Positions 48,251 through 60,253 of a DNA stretch of 64,000 bases are shown one piece after another (position 1 is the stretch's first letter; each line of letters starts with the position of its first letter). This DNA comes from Laguncularia racemosa (lineage: Eukaryota > Streptophyta > Magnoliopsida > Myrtales > Combretaceae). The notes under the pieces are model-generated. The model saw nothing but the letters and a program-made list of their open reading frames with translations, did not search any database and was not told where the DNA came from. The stretch is taken from assembly GCA_037954665.1 (NCBI GenBank), contig JBBMOL010000016.1, positions 6,882,001 to 6,946,000 of the forward strand, in the 5' to 3' direction. Both the position numbers and the translations under genes were made by a program.

Positions 48251-48881
48251 ATAGATTATAACAAGAAAACGGGAAAAAACCAAAATTTTACAAAGTTGAA
48301 GAAATACAAGGAAAAAAAAATTACAAAGGCTATGATTCTTGAACATTAACAGGGTTGCAACTTTACGCTCGCAATGCCACATTACTTTTCATTTGTGAGA
48401 AAACAAACAAAACAAAACATAAAATGAGAATAGACAAAAAAAAATAATAAAATGAACATGCATGGGAATGAGGGTAAGTTCTAAGGGTCCTCCAGCTCTA
48501 TAATCGAGGGTTACATCGAAGCTTAGAGTGGAATCGCCTACTCGTCGTCAAGCAGTGGTATACACCACTAAAACCTGATAGGTACACAATGGTGTTCCAT
48601 CATAATTTTTTAAATAACCCAAGTCCGGTCATATCTAGACATAAATTAAAAAAAAAAAAAACTTCATGGTGGCTTATTAGGCCCTTTTTTCTCTTCCCCC
48701 CCTCCCTTTTTTTTTTCTTTGCATCACTCTAGACTCGATTAGTATCACTATTTACAAAAATACTTGACAAAAGGTGTACAATAAAATAAGAAAGACATAT
48801 ACAAGAAATTAAAGGCTTTTTAAACATATTCAATAAAATTGCTACACATGACTAGCCCACTTTTGAAAATAAACACCATAA

Positions 48882-48901
48882 GTTCCCCAGCAGAGTCACC
48901 A
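48882..48901 (-). other. Primer binding site of the minus-strand Tat element
   Basis: TGGTGACTCTGCTGGGGAAC on the minus strand lies 3 bp after the LTR end GTCAACA. This TGGYGACTCTGCTGGGGA form is usual for plant Tat-type elements. The cognate tRNA was not determined. Confidence 0.78.
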
Positions 48902-50543
48902 TCCTGTTGACTTTAGTTTTGATCATTTTCCTTAATTTTAATCTATACTAAATCATACCCATTTAATATAGATTACTTGATTAAACTAAAAAAATTAATT
49001 TTTTTAAAGAAGTCGCCACTAACCTAAGTTGAAAAATAAAATTAAGGTTAATTGTTAGATTAACCTTAACTAATTATTAGTTTACGAATTTTTATAAAAA
49101 AATATTTTAGAAAAATATTTAACCAGAAATGATGAATTTGGGAACTAACATATTAAAACCTAAATTGTTATAATGTAGAATTTTCAAAAATATTTACTAA
49201 AAGGCATTTATATTCCTATCTTTATTTTTCATGTACCTACTACTATATATTATACTAGATTATGAATCTGTGTTAAAAAAAAAAACTAAAGTTTGAAGTT
49301 TGCTATACTAATTTTTCTAAAGCTTTTATTATATTTATATTAACAACCTAAAGTTTTTAATCATCTATTTTTTCTAAATTTTTTATTTTATTTAAAAAAT
49401 TAAAAGTTTTTATTTTTATCTAATTTTTATAAACTTTTTATCTTATTAATTTATATTTTATTTAATTTTATAAAGTTCTTATTTTTTACTATGGTTGTTC
49501 TTCATAACTTAAAGTTTTAGTTTATTATGGTTGCCTTAAAAGTGCCTACGCACCTACTTGCCAGGATCAAACCATTCGTAGTTCACTTTTTATTTTATAA
49601 AAAATTAGTTTGTTGATTAATTTTATTTAATAAGAAGCATCAAGTTTACGTTGTTTAATCATATTGATTTTTATTAAGAAAATACCTAGATGGCCTAGAT
49701 TATCGAATAATTATTTTTGAAAAGTCTAAAATAACCTAAGTTTGGAAAAAACCTCATAGTAAATTTTTATTTAGAAAAGTTCTAAGTGATAAAATCCTAA
49801 AATGCTAAATTTTAACATAAAGTATTTTTATTTTTTTATTATTTTTTTTATTTTATTATATTTAAAACATTATACTAAAAAACTTTATTTTTTGTATTTT
49901 TACCATTGTCACTTTTTACTAAATTTTTATTTCTAAAATTTTATCTATACTAAAAAAATTTACTTATTCATTTTGACTCTTGAATTTTTCATTTTATTAT
50001 TTTTATTTTATTATTTTTATTATTTTTTATTTTTTATTTTTTGTCATTAGGCGATGTTATACACCACGACAACCCAATGGATACTTTATTATTTTTAATT
50101 TTTTAACCATAGATAAGTCTAAAAAAAATTTGCTAATAAATAAAATAAACATATAAAAAAGAAATAAAAGAAAATATCACCAACTGGATTGTTGGGTAAC
50201 ACACAGGTTGGGTCAGGAGTTCAGATCGAGTTGCAGGTCAAGTTGGGTTGGGTCACGGTAATTGGGCTCTTCGTCGGCGACGCTCCAATGGTCATTGAGG
50301 GCGGCTAAGGAGTGGTTTCCTAAGTTTTGGGGGGTAAGGAATCGATTGGCAACATTGATTTTTACTAAAAACTAGCCTATGTGGTGTTTTGGAGGTGGCT
50401 GGCGATGGTGGTTGCGGTGGTTTTTCGATTCAAGCTTCCAGTAAGTTCTTAATTCATAAAACCAACTTTTTCTTGCTCCTCGCGAGAGAGAAGTGTGTTT
50501 TTGAGTGATTTTTTCCAACCCCTTGGCGTTTAGTACCTTGGTC

Positions 50544-50551
50544 TATTTATA
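50544..50551 (-). promoter_or_regulatory. LTR TATA box
   Basis: TATAAATA on the minus strand within CCTATAAATAGACC, about 655 bp from the LTR start, at the position equivalent to 3115-3122. Confidence 0.65.
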
Positions 50552-50871
50552 GGAATCCATGGATGAGCTCGGAGGACCTTAGATTACATTGAATCTAAGT
50601 AAGGGATAAACCCCTTTTTTATTTGATTTGTTCTTTTTTAAAAAAAAAATTGATGTTTATCAATCTTTTGGTTGAATGTTAATGGATTTGCATGGAAAAA
50701 TTGATTTGGGCAGGTTGGATTCATTGTTATTCAATCGTTTTTCCCTTTCAAGGTCATCGGCTAGAGGTTGAAGACGATCATGTGCGAAGCACATGACCCA
50801 TTCCGGCCAATCACGCACTACCACGTGTCCACCTAGAGGAAAAAAAATGAAAATGGCACAAAGTGCCTCTG

Positions 50872-50940
50872 GTGGGATTCAAACTCGTTTCTTACTCTCC
50901 TTCGCATGCAACTAGACCAACATACAGACCAACTAAGCCA
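50872..50940 (-). other. tRNA-like stretch with A-box and B-box (third copy)
   Basis: On the minus strand TTGGCTTAGTTGG (50940-50928) is a strong A-box and GAGTTTGAATCCCAC (50885-50872) a B-box with one T for C. Position within the LTR equals the other two copies. Confidence 0.58.
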
Positions 50941-51249
50941 ATCTATTTCTTGATTTATTATTGCAATTAATTTACATATAAGCTAATAGTCCTAATTAAA
51001 TTTTATTGATTTGAGTTTCCATAACTTAATTTAGAGAACCAAATTTGCTTATTTTTATTGAAAATGTTCACATTTTTTATTAATTTTTGTTATTTGCTAT
51101 TTTTATTTATTTTCATTTTATTCATTTACTATTATTTTTTATTATTTATTTATATATATATATATTTAAACAAATCTAGACGAGGATAAAAATGGGATGT
51201 CTACAAGTGGATACTCAAGTTCCCAAGAACATAGGTGATCTATAGCAAG

Positions 51250-54200
51250 ATGGTAAGCTCAAATCATGCGGTACTAATCATTGAGTCATGTAACTTAGAA
51301 AGGAAAGGAAAAAAGAGATTCAAATTTGAACATATGTAGACCACTTTTGATTGTTATGGCAACACTATTAAAGTGGTTTGGAAGGATAGACCACGAAAGG
51401 ACCACTCATATCAACTTGGATACAAGCTAAATAGATGTAAATGCAGATTGAAAGAATGGAGCCTTATAGCTTTCCCAAACAACAAAAAGGATATGTCCAA
51501 AATGAATTGAAAAATATTCAAATGATGGGATGCTAAAGAGATCAAAATTGTGAGAAAGAACTCTTAGGAAGGCTAGAGTAACTTTGAAAGAGAGAAGAGC
51601 TAATTTGGCAACAATGCTCTAAAGTTAACTGGTTGAAAGAGGGGGATCGAAATACCAAGTTCTTTCATTAGTTCACTTTATTGCATAGACAAAAAAACAA
51701 AATTTCGAGGCTCAAGAACTTGGAAGGTATATGGTTGGAGGATGAGGAAACCATTATGAAGGAGTTTCATGAATACTATGAAAAACTGTTCAAATCTGAT
51801 GGAGAAAGATCTTTTGTTAATGTGTTTAAAGCTATCCCAAATCTAGTCACAGGAGAAATGAATAACATGCTATCTAGTGCAATCATAGAAGAGGAGATTA
51901 AAAATGCAGTTTTCCAACTTGGGGCTTTAAAGGCTCTAGGTTTAGATGGTTTCTCAGGTGCTTTCTATTAGCACTATTGGCATATTGTAGGCAGAAGCAT
52001 AGTGGAAACAATGCAATCCTTTTTCTCATTAGGTATCATTCCTCCTAGTCTTAATCTCATAGAAATTATACTAATCCCAAAAACTGTGTCTCCCCAAGCG
52101 ATAGGACATTTTCATCCTATTAGTCTTTATAATTTTGCTTTTAAAGTAATATCTAGAATTCTTGTTAATCGTTTGAAGCCGATTTTGCATAATTTTGTAA
52201 CCGAAACACAAAGTGCCTTTATTATGGGTCATGCCATTCATAATAACATCATTATCGCCCATGAAGCATTTCATTACCTAAGAACTAAACAAGCCAAGAG
52301 GAAAGCTCACTATGCTTTGAAACTTGATATGAATAAAGCTTATGACTGGGTTAAATGGGATTTCCTAAAAGCAATTTTGAAAAAACTTGGTTTCTGTGAT
52401 ATCTGGATCAAATGAGCTATGAAACGCGTTTCAACGGTATTGTATAAAGTCATGGTGAATAGGAAATTTGCTAGATAAATGATCCCTACTAGGGGTCTCA
52501 AGTTAAGTGATCCTGTCTCACCATATTTATTCATCTTGGTAGCAGATGTCTTGTCTAGAAATTTAGAGAAAGCAGTTTTAGATAGAAGTTTGATAGGAAT
52601 GCAAACTAGGAACTCTTGCCCTGTATTGTCACACTTACTATTTGCTGATGACTTGCTCTTTTTGGTGGAAGCCAATGCGTACAATATTGAAGTACTGAAG
52701 CACTTAATTTAGGATTATTGTCAAACCTCAAGTTAATTGGTCAACTTTTAGAAGTCAAGCTTATTCTTTTGTAAAAATACACTACAAGATTGTGTGGAGG
52801 CAATAAGTAACTTGTTGCAAGTGCCGGTTTCAAACAACTTGTGTAAATATCTTGGTTTACCCACAATATTGGGGAGGAACAAATCAAAAGCATTGCGGTT
52901 TGTGAAGGATAAAGTACAATCAAGATTAAGCAATTGAAAGAGGTGCTTACTATCAAATGCAGGTAAGGAAATTCTAATTAAGGTTGTAGTCAATGCAATA
53001 CCAACCTTTTCCATGAGCTTTCTGAAATTCCCTTTGAAGTGGTGTTAAGAGGTAAGTTCCATGATAGCACAATATTGGTGGGAACAAAAAACAAATGAGA
53101 GGAAGCTTTACTAGTTAAGTTGGGAGAAAATTATCCTACTAAAGTCAAAAGGGGGTTTAGGGTTCAAGGATTTGCATGCTTTTAACTCAATGCTTCTAAC
53201 AAAACTTGCTTAGAGGATTCATTGCAATTTGAATGCCTTTTGGGTTAGATTGCTCAGAGGAATATATTTCCCTCATAATTCCTTTTTACCGGCAACAGAA
53301 GAACCGAAAGATTCATGGGGATGGGCGAGCATCCTACATGGGAAAAACTATCTGACAAAAGGTGGATTGTGGCAGGTGAGAGATGGTACAAAAATTCGAG
53401 CAGCAGCTAATAGATGGATACTAGGTTCACCAAATAACATAGCTTTGTTCAAACCCCAAGGAAATGACACGAATATGGTGGTAGCGAACCTAATTGATGA
53501 AGCAACAAGAACCTGGAAAACCCGAGTGTCGCACACGAAGTTTGAAAAGAAGACAGTGAAAGCAATACAGAATATTCAGCTCTCTTAAGCAAGGATGGAA
53601 GATAGACTCATATGGCCCTATGAGAAAACAGGAATTTATAGTTTCAGGTCAATCTACAACTTCATTAGATGCAATTCTCATCATTCAAACACTTTGACAT
53701 CTCACTCACATCAAATAGAGAAATCAATGTGGAATATGGTTTGGCATTGTCCATGTTTTCCAAAAGTTAGACGCTTCATATGGAGAGCTTTGCACAATGG
53801 GCTAACAACCCGGAAAAATTTATTCTAAAGAACGATGGTTGACTCTCCTACTTGCAAATTTTGTAAAGACGTTGTAACTATAGAATACATCATACTTGGA
53901 TGCCCTTGGACGAAGCCGATTTGGTTTGTAATGTTAGGTATTCAAATAGAGTTTGATAATGATTTGACTTTAGACAAGTGGTTAAATGATAGTGTGTATG
54001 CTGCTCGTTGTAATAGGAAAGAGAAGTTGAGACTGTTTGCAAAAATATGTACTATTTTGTAGTGTCTACGAAAGACCAGATGCAATAATGTATTTGGGAA
54101 CACTAACCCACATGTAGACTCTATAATCCTGATATGTCAAAGAACATTGGATGAACTTGAGGTGTTAAACAATCAAGAAAAGTTATCACAACCAGCACAT

Positions 54201-55000
54201 GTTGAATTGCAACAGGACCAACAATGGAAGACAATGGTACGAAACAATTGAAGATGAGCAGTGACATACAAAACAAAGCAGTTTGAACAACCAGGGAGTG
54301 GCTAGGCAGCAAGATGGCATTGTAACAGCAGTAGGGCCAGTGAAGGTATAAGTATGACAAACAATAGTGATAATCAGGCAAGTGGTAGGATGAATGCTAA
54401 AGGTATAGTCCATGCTGGTGTAGAAACACCCTCATTTTGTTGGTAGGTACCAAAAGGAGTGACCATCGAACTCAACTCGGATGGTTCCTACGATGCTACT
54501 TCAAAAGAAGTTGCGTTTGCATTCATTGCAAGGAATCATAGAGGCGAAGTTTGTGGAGGAAATGGTAGCAGGTGCTTCGGTGGTTTGGTAGAGGAAATTG
54601 AAGCCATTGCTCTCTTATAGGTGTGTAATTTTGCAAAAATGAAAGTATGGGAGGATGTATGTTTTGAAGTGGACAGTACTATTGTTTCTAAAGTTTTGAA
54701 AACAGGTGGTACTGATCCTTGGAACCTACATAATATTCTATTTAACTAGCACATATCATTGTCATGGTTCTCTTCAATGAGTGTGCATTTGATCAAAATA
54801 TAAGCGAATCAAGCTGTGGACTGGCTTGCTGTCAACACTAGAAAGAAGATGTGCCCAATGGAGTGGGAATCACGACCATCATCTTCTCTTAGAGCTATCC
54901 TTCTGTATGATATGGCTAGTTGTTTATATGCTTCTTGTGTTCCAAAACTAACTAATGTGTTCAATTCTTTAACCATGCGATTTTCAGGAAAAAAAAAAAA
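51250..55000 (+). pseudogene. L1-like LINE ORF2 remnant (RT, zf-RVT, RNase H)
   Basis: The + strand carries the 3' two-thirds of a plant L1 ORF2. The linker reads KRFKFEHMWTTFD and WLKEGDRNTKFFH (51300-51670). The RT domain (51680-52712) has ALGLDGFSGAF (normally GPDGF), LDMNKAYDWVKWDFL, GLKLSDPVSPYLFILVADVL and the intact catalytic motif LLFADDLLFL. Then KYLGLP-ILGRNKSKA and SNAGKEILIK (52840-52990), the zinc-binding domain (CKFCKDVVTIEYIILGCPW, with Tyr for the usual His, 53850-53910) and RNase H (ELNSDGSY, EEIEAIAL, VDSTIVSK, NQAVDWLA; 54465-54835). An A-run at 54989-55000 ends it. At least ten stops or shifts make it dead, and the endonuclease is missing where the Tat LTR begins. Confidence 0.88.
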
Positions 55001-55559
55001 CTATTTACAGACGAGAAGAAAAATTGTTTAAAGTTTTTTATGAGACCATTTTACTTAAAATCTCTTCCCCCATTAAATTTGGCCACATTCTTGAAAGGTA
55101 TAAATCATGTAACACTAATTTCTAACTTTTAATTACTCAAACATCAATAGTCTCACAATAAATTTGTATTCTACTTCTTTTAATTATTTATTTATTTACC
55201 AAAGATTTTGATTTTAATTGTCATTTTTCCTTCCTAACATAAAAAAGAAGTAATTTGCAAATACACTCTCTTATGTTTACTTCATGTGCACGAATCTCCT
55301 TACCTTTAAAGTTGTACATTTAAACACCTACATCTTATATATATATATATTAACAACTAAATTCATACTTTAGGGGTCTAAATGCACCTTTGTCAAAGAT
55401 TTAGATAACTAGACACATAATTTCAAAGAAAATGAGTTATGTATACATGAAGTAAAAATATGAAAGTGTATTTTCAATTAACCCTAAAAGAAATTGAAAA
55501 AGCAAGACATATCAAGGAAAAAAATTTGGAAAGAGAGAGTGACAATAGTACCAATATAG

Positions 55560-57010
55560 GTCTATTCACTACTATCCTAAGACCTATAAGTAAGTACATT
55601 TAGCAATTTATAGTATAGTAGATAACAATATCGAGTTTCAATCTCACAAAGACTATGCATACTAATATTAATCTTTTCTCCTGTTATCTAATCATTAAAT
55701 TTGAGTGTTAAAATCAACAAAAAAAAAATAACAATCTATAAAATCATACCTAAATATTGAATCTCTTAAGAATTATTAATGCAATTAACTAATTATTATT
55801 TAATTCCATCATTGTATTTTTAGACTATGGAAATTTCTAATTTAAATTAATATTTTTTTCGAATCTACTAATTCTTAACTCTAGATTGATTTCAAAATCT
55901 CTTCATAATTAAAACTCCTAAAATCACATTACATTTGATATGTGAATTCCATTATTAAGTTTGATCCTAATTTGGAATATTTACATCGTCCTATCTCTAC
56001 GATTGTATGTAACTCATTCCAATTACGCTAGATTTATTTAAACACGAGATCTCTCTATCTCTATGTATGAAATTAGAGTCTAAACTAATACATCGGTAAT
56101 ATTAATTTAAAAACAATTAAGCACACATAATTATATCATAAGAATATTAATGATTTCATTAAATAAATAATTATCAATCATACTTTCATTCTAAAGTTCA
56201 TCATATCCAAGTAATTAAGCTAATATCACATTGAAATTGAAAGTGAGAGTGTAAAAACAATGCATAAAGAAAAATATAAAAAAAATTAATAGCAACAATA
56301 AAGTAAAACTCTATGACTACTCTAATTCTAATTTTAAAACTTTACATCTTTAAAGCTTGGACTTTGTCTTCTTTTATATGAATCAGGTGTCTCCCATATA
56401 AGAAAGTAATGGTTTCCTATAGTAGAATTAAGATCTTCATAGGCCATGAAACTCGGCATCCATGAGCATAAACTTGAATCTTTTAGATGGATAATGTTTC
56501 ATGAAAGTAATTTTCAACAACCACAATTGATTTGGAAAGAAAAACTCACACATGACATGATCCTAGCATGGTCATGTCTATGTCCATGTAACTCTCAATA
56601 GAAATTTCTTCAAAAAGTTCCAAATTAGCTCCAACACAGTTTAGGATACGGTCCTACCTATGCCCATGTCAACATGGCACGGCTACTGGCATGGTCTTAC
56701 ATTGACCTTTCAATTTGACCTATCCTATAAGCTCAACATGGCTCCTAATATAATCGTGTCTAGGCCATGTCATCCATTTTACTTTTATAGCTTAATTGTT
56801 TTCTTTTTTATTCACATAAAATTTATGTGAAATTACTTCATTTCATCCAAAGTTGCTTTTAAGGATTTGAAATTAAAATATATATTGATTAAATATGATA
56901 TCTATTTAAATATGTTTATAAAAATGACTAAAACTAGATAAAAATTAGTTAATTAATTAATTATAAATATTTTTCTACACTTATTAAGTACAACACCACT
57001 GGAGCCTACG
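55560..57010 (-). repeat. Possible old LTR-like repeat
   Basis: AGTACATTTAGCAATTTATAGTATAGTAGATAACAATATCGAG ... CACAAAGACT near 55590-55670 resembles the inverted start of a common plant LTR family (AGTGATAAGTATCGAT-CCCACGAGGACT). Words like CATGGTCATGTCTATGTCCATG and ATCGTGTCTAGGCCATGTCAT (56565-56775) are typical of such LTRs. No ends or coding region found. Confidence 0.3.
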
Positions 57011-58024
57011 CATCCCACTAGATGGATCCAAGTATATTAATCCTATTTCAGTATCACACTCAATCGTGTGAGTCATATTCCACTAACATTTAAACGTATC
57101 TAAAAGGTGCTCCAAAAGCATGGGTTTATATATGGTCAAACCAAGCCAGCTGTACTTCTCCATCTTCTCTAATATGGTCTACGATATTACTAAGACCTTT
57201 TCTCTAATAAAATCTTATTTCTTTCTCTCTTTTTTTTAATCTTATTTATTTTTGTATTACCATGCATCCATCTAGGCGGTCTCAACTTCTATCCATGTTC
57301 ATATAATTTTTTGCCAGACATTCAGACCTATAAAGCACTTTTGAGTTTTGATCTTACAGCTGTTTGTACAACTTACCTTTGGGTTATATGGACACCATAA
57401 GGCGTATAAAATACCGGAAATGGATGATTAAATTTAACTGCTTCTAAATTTTTATAAGTTTATTCTTAAAATATTATTACGTATAATCAACTATTAAAAT
57501 TATAAGAAAAAAATGACATCATAATAATACCATAAAATATTTCAAAAATCTAATCAGTTTGAACTTATAAATTCAAAAAAAAAAAAAAGTAAACTTAGAT
57601 GATCCAAATCCATAAAATCCGTAATGGACTTCTTTCCTTCTGCTTAAATTTAAGGGAAAATAGGAAAAAAATTGTATTTTTAAGAAAAAAATATTTTTTT
57701 AAAAAAAAATCACTCTTTAAAGTAATCACTTACCCTGTCTTCGATACAAAATTTTAATTTTGTTTTGAAAAAATCGTATGCTTTTCACGAAACATGTAAA
57801 ATAGGACTAGGAATATTGGGAATTAGGCTTGTTCCTTTACCTTTTTTCAATGCACGGACATGAATTAAATGGTTATTCCTTTTTCTTTTTATTAATGCAT
57901 GATGCCTATCGGGAATAAGCCTTTAAAAAAAAAAAATGCATGGACGTGAATTAAATGGTGAGCATGCAGAGAATGCAATTAATGTCTATACTACCTTTTT
58001 CATTTTTCTTAACACAAGGTCGTT
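57011..58024. other. AT-rich spacer
   Basis: No recognised gene or repeat; several A-runs. Confidence 0.45.
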
Positions 58025-58500
58025 GCTATTTTAATTATAAATGGATTCTAAAATTGTGTCTTTAACACACCATTTTAAATCGTTTTGCAGCATTGATCCC
58101 AAATACTTGCGACTTCCACAAGATCCCCTCCTTTTACAAAGGACTCACTTGTTATCCGCTTGTTGCTGAACTCGAACTCCATGTACTTTGTTTTCCCCAG
58201 TTTGTAGTAACAGATTTCCACACTTTAGGTTTCATGTCAAGATTCAAGCCTAGTTACCACTCACTCTAGTGTCATATTCATCAAAATAATATCATCAGCA
58301 AATGACATCCACCATGATATCTCGTTAATATCTTCTATAAAATCATTTGTAACGATTAGCGAGAATTGCCAGAGGTTTCAAGGCAAACATTGATGTAGGC
58401 CTGTTTTTTCAAGTAAATCCTTCGGATTAAACCTCCATATATCCTTGCCCCTGTAAGGTATTCTTTGCACATAACTTCTATAGCTTACTATAGACTACTC
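58025..58500 (-). pseudogene. RTE-like LINE reverse transcriptase scrap
   Basis: On the minus strand, with frameshifts: GLHQCL (normally GLHQGSALSP) near 58390-58410, WWMSFADDIILMN near 58270-58310 (catalytic FADD kept), then KTKYMEFEFSNKRITSE near 58150-58195 (normally KTEYMECKFS) and KYLGSMLQNDLK near 58070-58110. These are signature segments of plant RTE-clade elements, a different LINE clade from the one at 51250-55000. Only ~150 residues remain. Confidence 0.7.
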
Positions 58501-59428
58501 TTAGTTATGCCCACAAATAGTAATGTTGACTAGTAAAATGGCGGCACCGGGGGTAGGGACTCCTGGATGACAGATGACTGATGACTGAAACCATCTTATG
58601 CTACCTCTCCTTCCCTTTTTTTGGTATCCAGCGAAATGACAGCTGGATTCCCTAGTTTCGATGTTCTTTTTAATTGCTAAACTATATAATCTCCTCCCTC
58701 TCATATACTTCTCTTAAATCTTCTCGAACTTCTTTAATAATATCTTACTGGAACCTTGTTATCAAACATGATATTTGGGATCGAATATAAAAACCATAAA
58801 ATTGGGATTGCATATCAGCTTGTAGGTTTGCAACAGACTGTATTTCCATTGCCTGAGCACTACAACAGCTCTGCACAATTGTATGAAGCTAAATGTACAC
58901 AAGTGAGGATATACATACACAAAATGTATCAAAATGAAACCATCAGCTAAATAAAAATAAAATAAAATAAAGAAAAGAAAAAGACAAGGAAAAAAGTAGA
59001 TACCAAGGCATATTTCATCAGTTGTATCACATGCTAACGACTTCGAGATTGTCTAGTCATACGAGCCAAAGAAAACACTTCAAAATCTGAACTCCAGTTT
59101 CCCTACAGCAACTCATTTTAATCATTCTCACCGACCTCATAAATTTGCTCAAACGCCCCGGGACCTACTGCCCGATAAAGTTCTTCCAATATAGGTTTAC
59201 CTGTATTTCGCATGTGTAATCATGAGAAATCAAAAGGGACTGATATAAAGAAATGAAAGCTGAGGGACCAAGCGCCTAATTCACAACATTAAGCTGTTTC
59301 ATGTTCCTTGGGGTATCACCAGCTCAGAACTTGAAAATAAGGATGATCCAGCTATCCACTCCATGGTAATTAAAAACAAAAGCTTCTGGAGGAGAACTGA
59401 AAGATAGTTTGCCTCCCTCCTCCAGATA
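58501..59428 (-). other. 3' UTR of the ARID/ELM2 gene and possible extra exon
   Basis: Likely 3' UTR directly after the TAG at 59429. At 59118-59219 the minus strand has a GC-rich open stretch reading MRNTGKPILEELYRAV then GPGAFEQIYEVGEND and a stop. It is preceded by a TTTCATTTCTTTATATCAG acceptor-like sequence near 59240-59258, which could be an alternative terminal exon. The rest shows nothing recognisable. Confidence 0.4.
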
Positions 59429-60253
59429 CTATTTATGTTTAGTATGTGGCTTTGTAGGGGAATAGAAGATAGAATTTGATGGCTTGACATTGCTGTTGGA
59501 ATTAGCAACTGGAACTTGAGATTCTGATTCGTCGTCGTCACTGTCAATGTTAGAGGGAGAAATTCTGTTCTGGAATGCTCTTCGCCGCAAGAGAAAAACA
59601 TTAACATAATAGCTCACTAATTCCTCCCTTTTTCTGATGGGAAAATGCTTCACCATCTCAACCCAAAAAGACTTCTCCTGTGATAAAGGATTTGACCTGA
59701 CAATATCAGCAAATTTATTCTGCTCCTCTATTGTCCAAGAAACTTCAACATCCTCACCCATTTTGTCAAATTCAAAAAGGTTAAATGCAGCACCTAGTTC
59801 AAGCTTCAACCTTTTTCTTTTTTCATCAATGTGAAACCTGACACATTTTGAAGAACCTCGAAACTGACAGCCGCATGAATCCTGTCTACCCCTTCCAATA
59901 GGGTCTCTTTCGATTAGAGATAGTGATCCCTGCGATCTCCTTAGCGGCCACGTTTGGGTCCCCAACCATTTAGAGTCACTTTCAGAAGCCACCCCAGTCC
60001 ATTCAGGAACAAAAGCTTGAAATTCAGGGCCCAAAGGAGTTTCATCTTCTTCATGATCATTGAATAGTGAATCTGCAGTAGATAAATTGGAGGGGTTATT
60101 TCGAGATTCCGATGAGAATGACTCGGAACAGGATTGAGGATGATGTGTTGCATTCCCAGCAGTCAGCCCCTGCTTGCATTGCAACCTCTCTCTAAGTTTA
60201 TAGCCAGATCTGCTATTATCTTCATACATGCTTGGATGCATCCTCTGATTGTT
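59429..60253 (-). CDS. ARID/ELM2-type nuclear protein, last exon (partial gene)
   Basis: A single minus-strand exon of 825 bp ends in TAG. TTTTTGCAG directly upstream of 60253 is a clear splice acceptor, so upstream exons exist beyond it. Encoded segments are an ELM2-like stretch (GPEFQAFVPEWTG, then DSKWLGTQTWPL), a Cys-containing link (GRGRQDSCGC, SSKCVRFHIDEKR) and a Myb/SANT-like domain (VSWTIEEQNKFADIVRSNP ... FWVEMVKHFP ... ELVSYYVNVFLLRRR). It then has NRISPSNIDSDDDES. This is the conserved C-terminus of the plant ARID-domain proteins that also carry ELM2 and SANT-like modules (ARID1/2-type), which act in nuclear transcription control with histone deacetylases. The ARID domain itself would be in upstream exons, which I cannot find in the window. 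Relatives without an ARID share this C-terminus, so the ARID part is inference. Confidence 0.85.
   Translation of the reverse strand, partial: NNQRMHPSMYEDNSRSGYKLRERLQCKQGLTAGNATHHPQSCSESFSSESRNNPSNLSTADSLFNDHEEDETPLGPEFQAFVPEWTGVASESDSKWLGTQTWPLRRSQGSLSLIERDPIGRGRQDSCGCQFRGSSKCVRFHIDEKRKRLKLELGAAFNLFEFDKMGEDVEVSWTIEEQNKFADIVRSNPLSQEKSFWVEMVKHFPIRKREELVSYYVNVFLLRRRAFQNRISPSNIDSDDDESESQVPVANSNSNVKPSNSIFYSPTKPHTKHK

Larger units (their letters stand above)
48905..51205 (-). mobile_element. 5' LTR of the minus-strand Tat element
   Basis: 2301 bp, starting TGTAGACATCCCATTTTTATCC at 51205 and ending GTCAACA at 48905, 3 bp before the primer site. It shares with the LTR at 2423 the head, the tRNA-like module (50872-50940), the GATTGGCC/paired G-box block, the TATA box (50544-50551), the GAACTACGAATGGTTTGATCC and ACGTAGGCA-like block (49540-49590) and GTGGCGACT (49011-49020). 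A diverged member of the same family. Confidence 0.85.

Noticed and set aside
58501..58704. 67-codon minus-strand frame with VPTPGAAILL
   Set aside because: No recognised domain; lies between a LINE scrap and a 3' UTR.
59299..59607. 102-codon minus-strand frame
   Set aside because: Out-of-frame shadow of the ARID/ELM2 exon.
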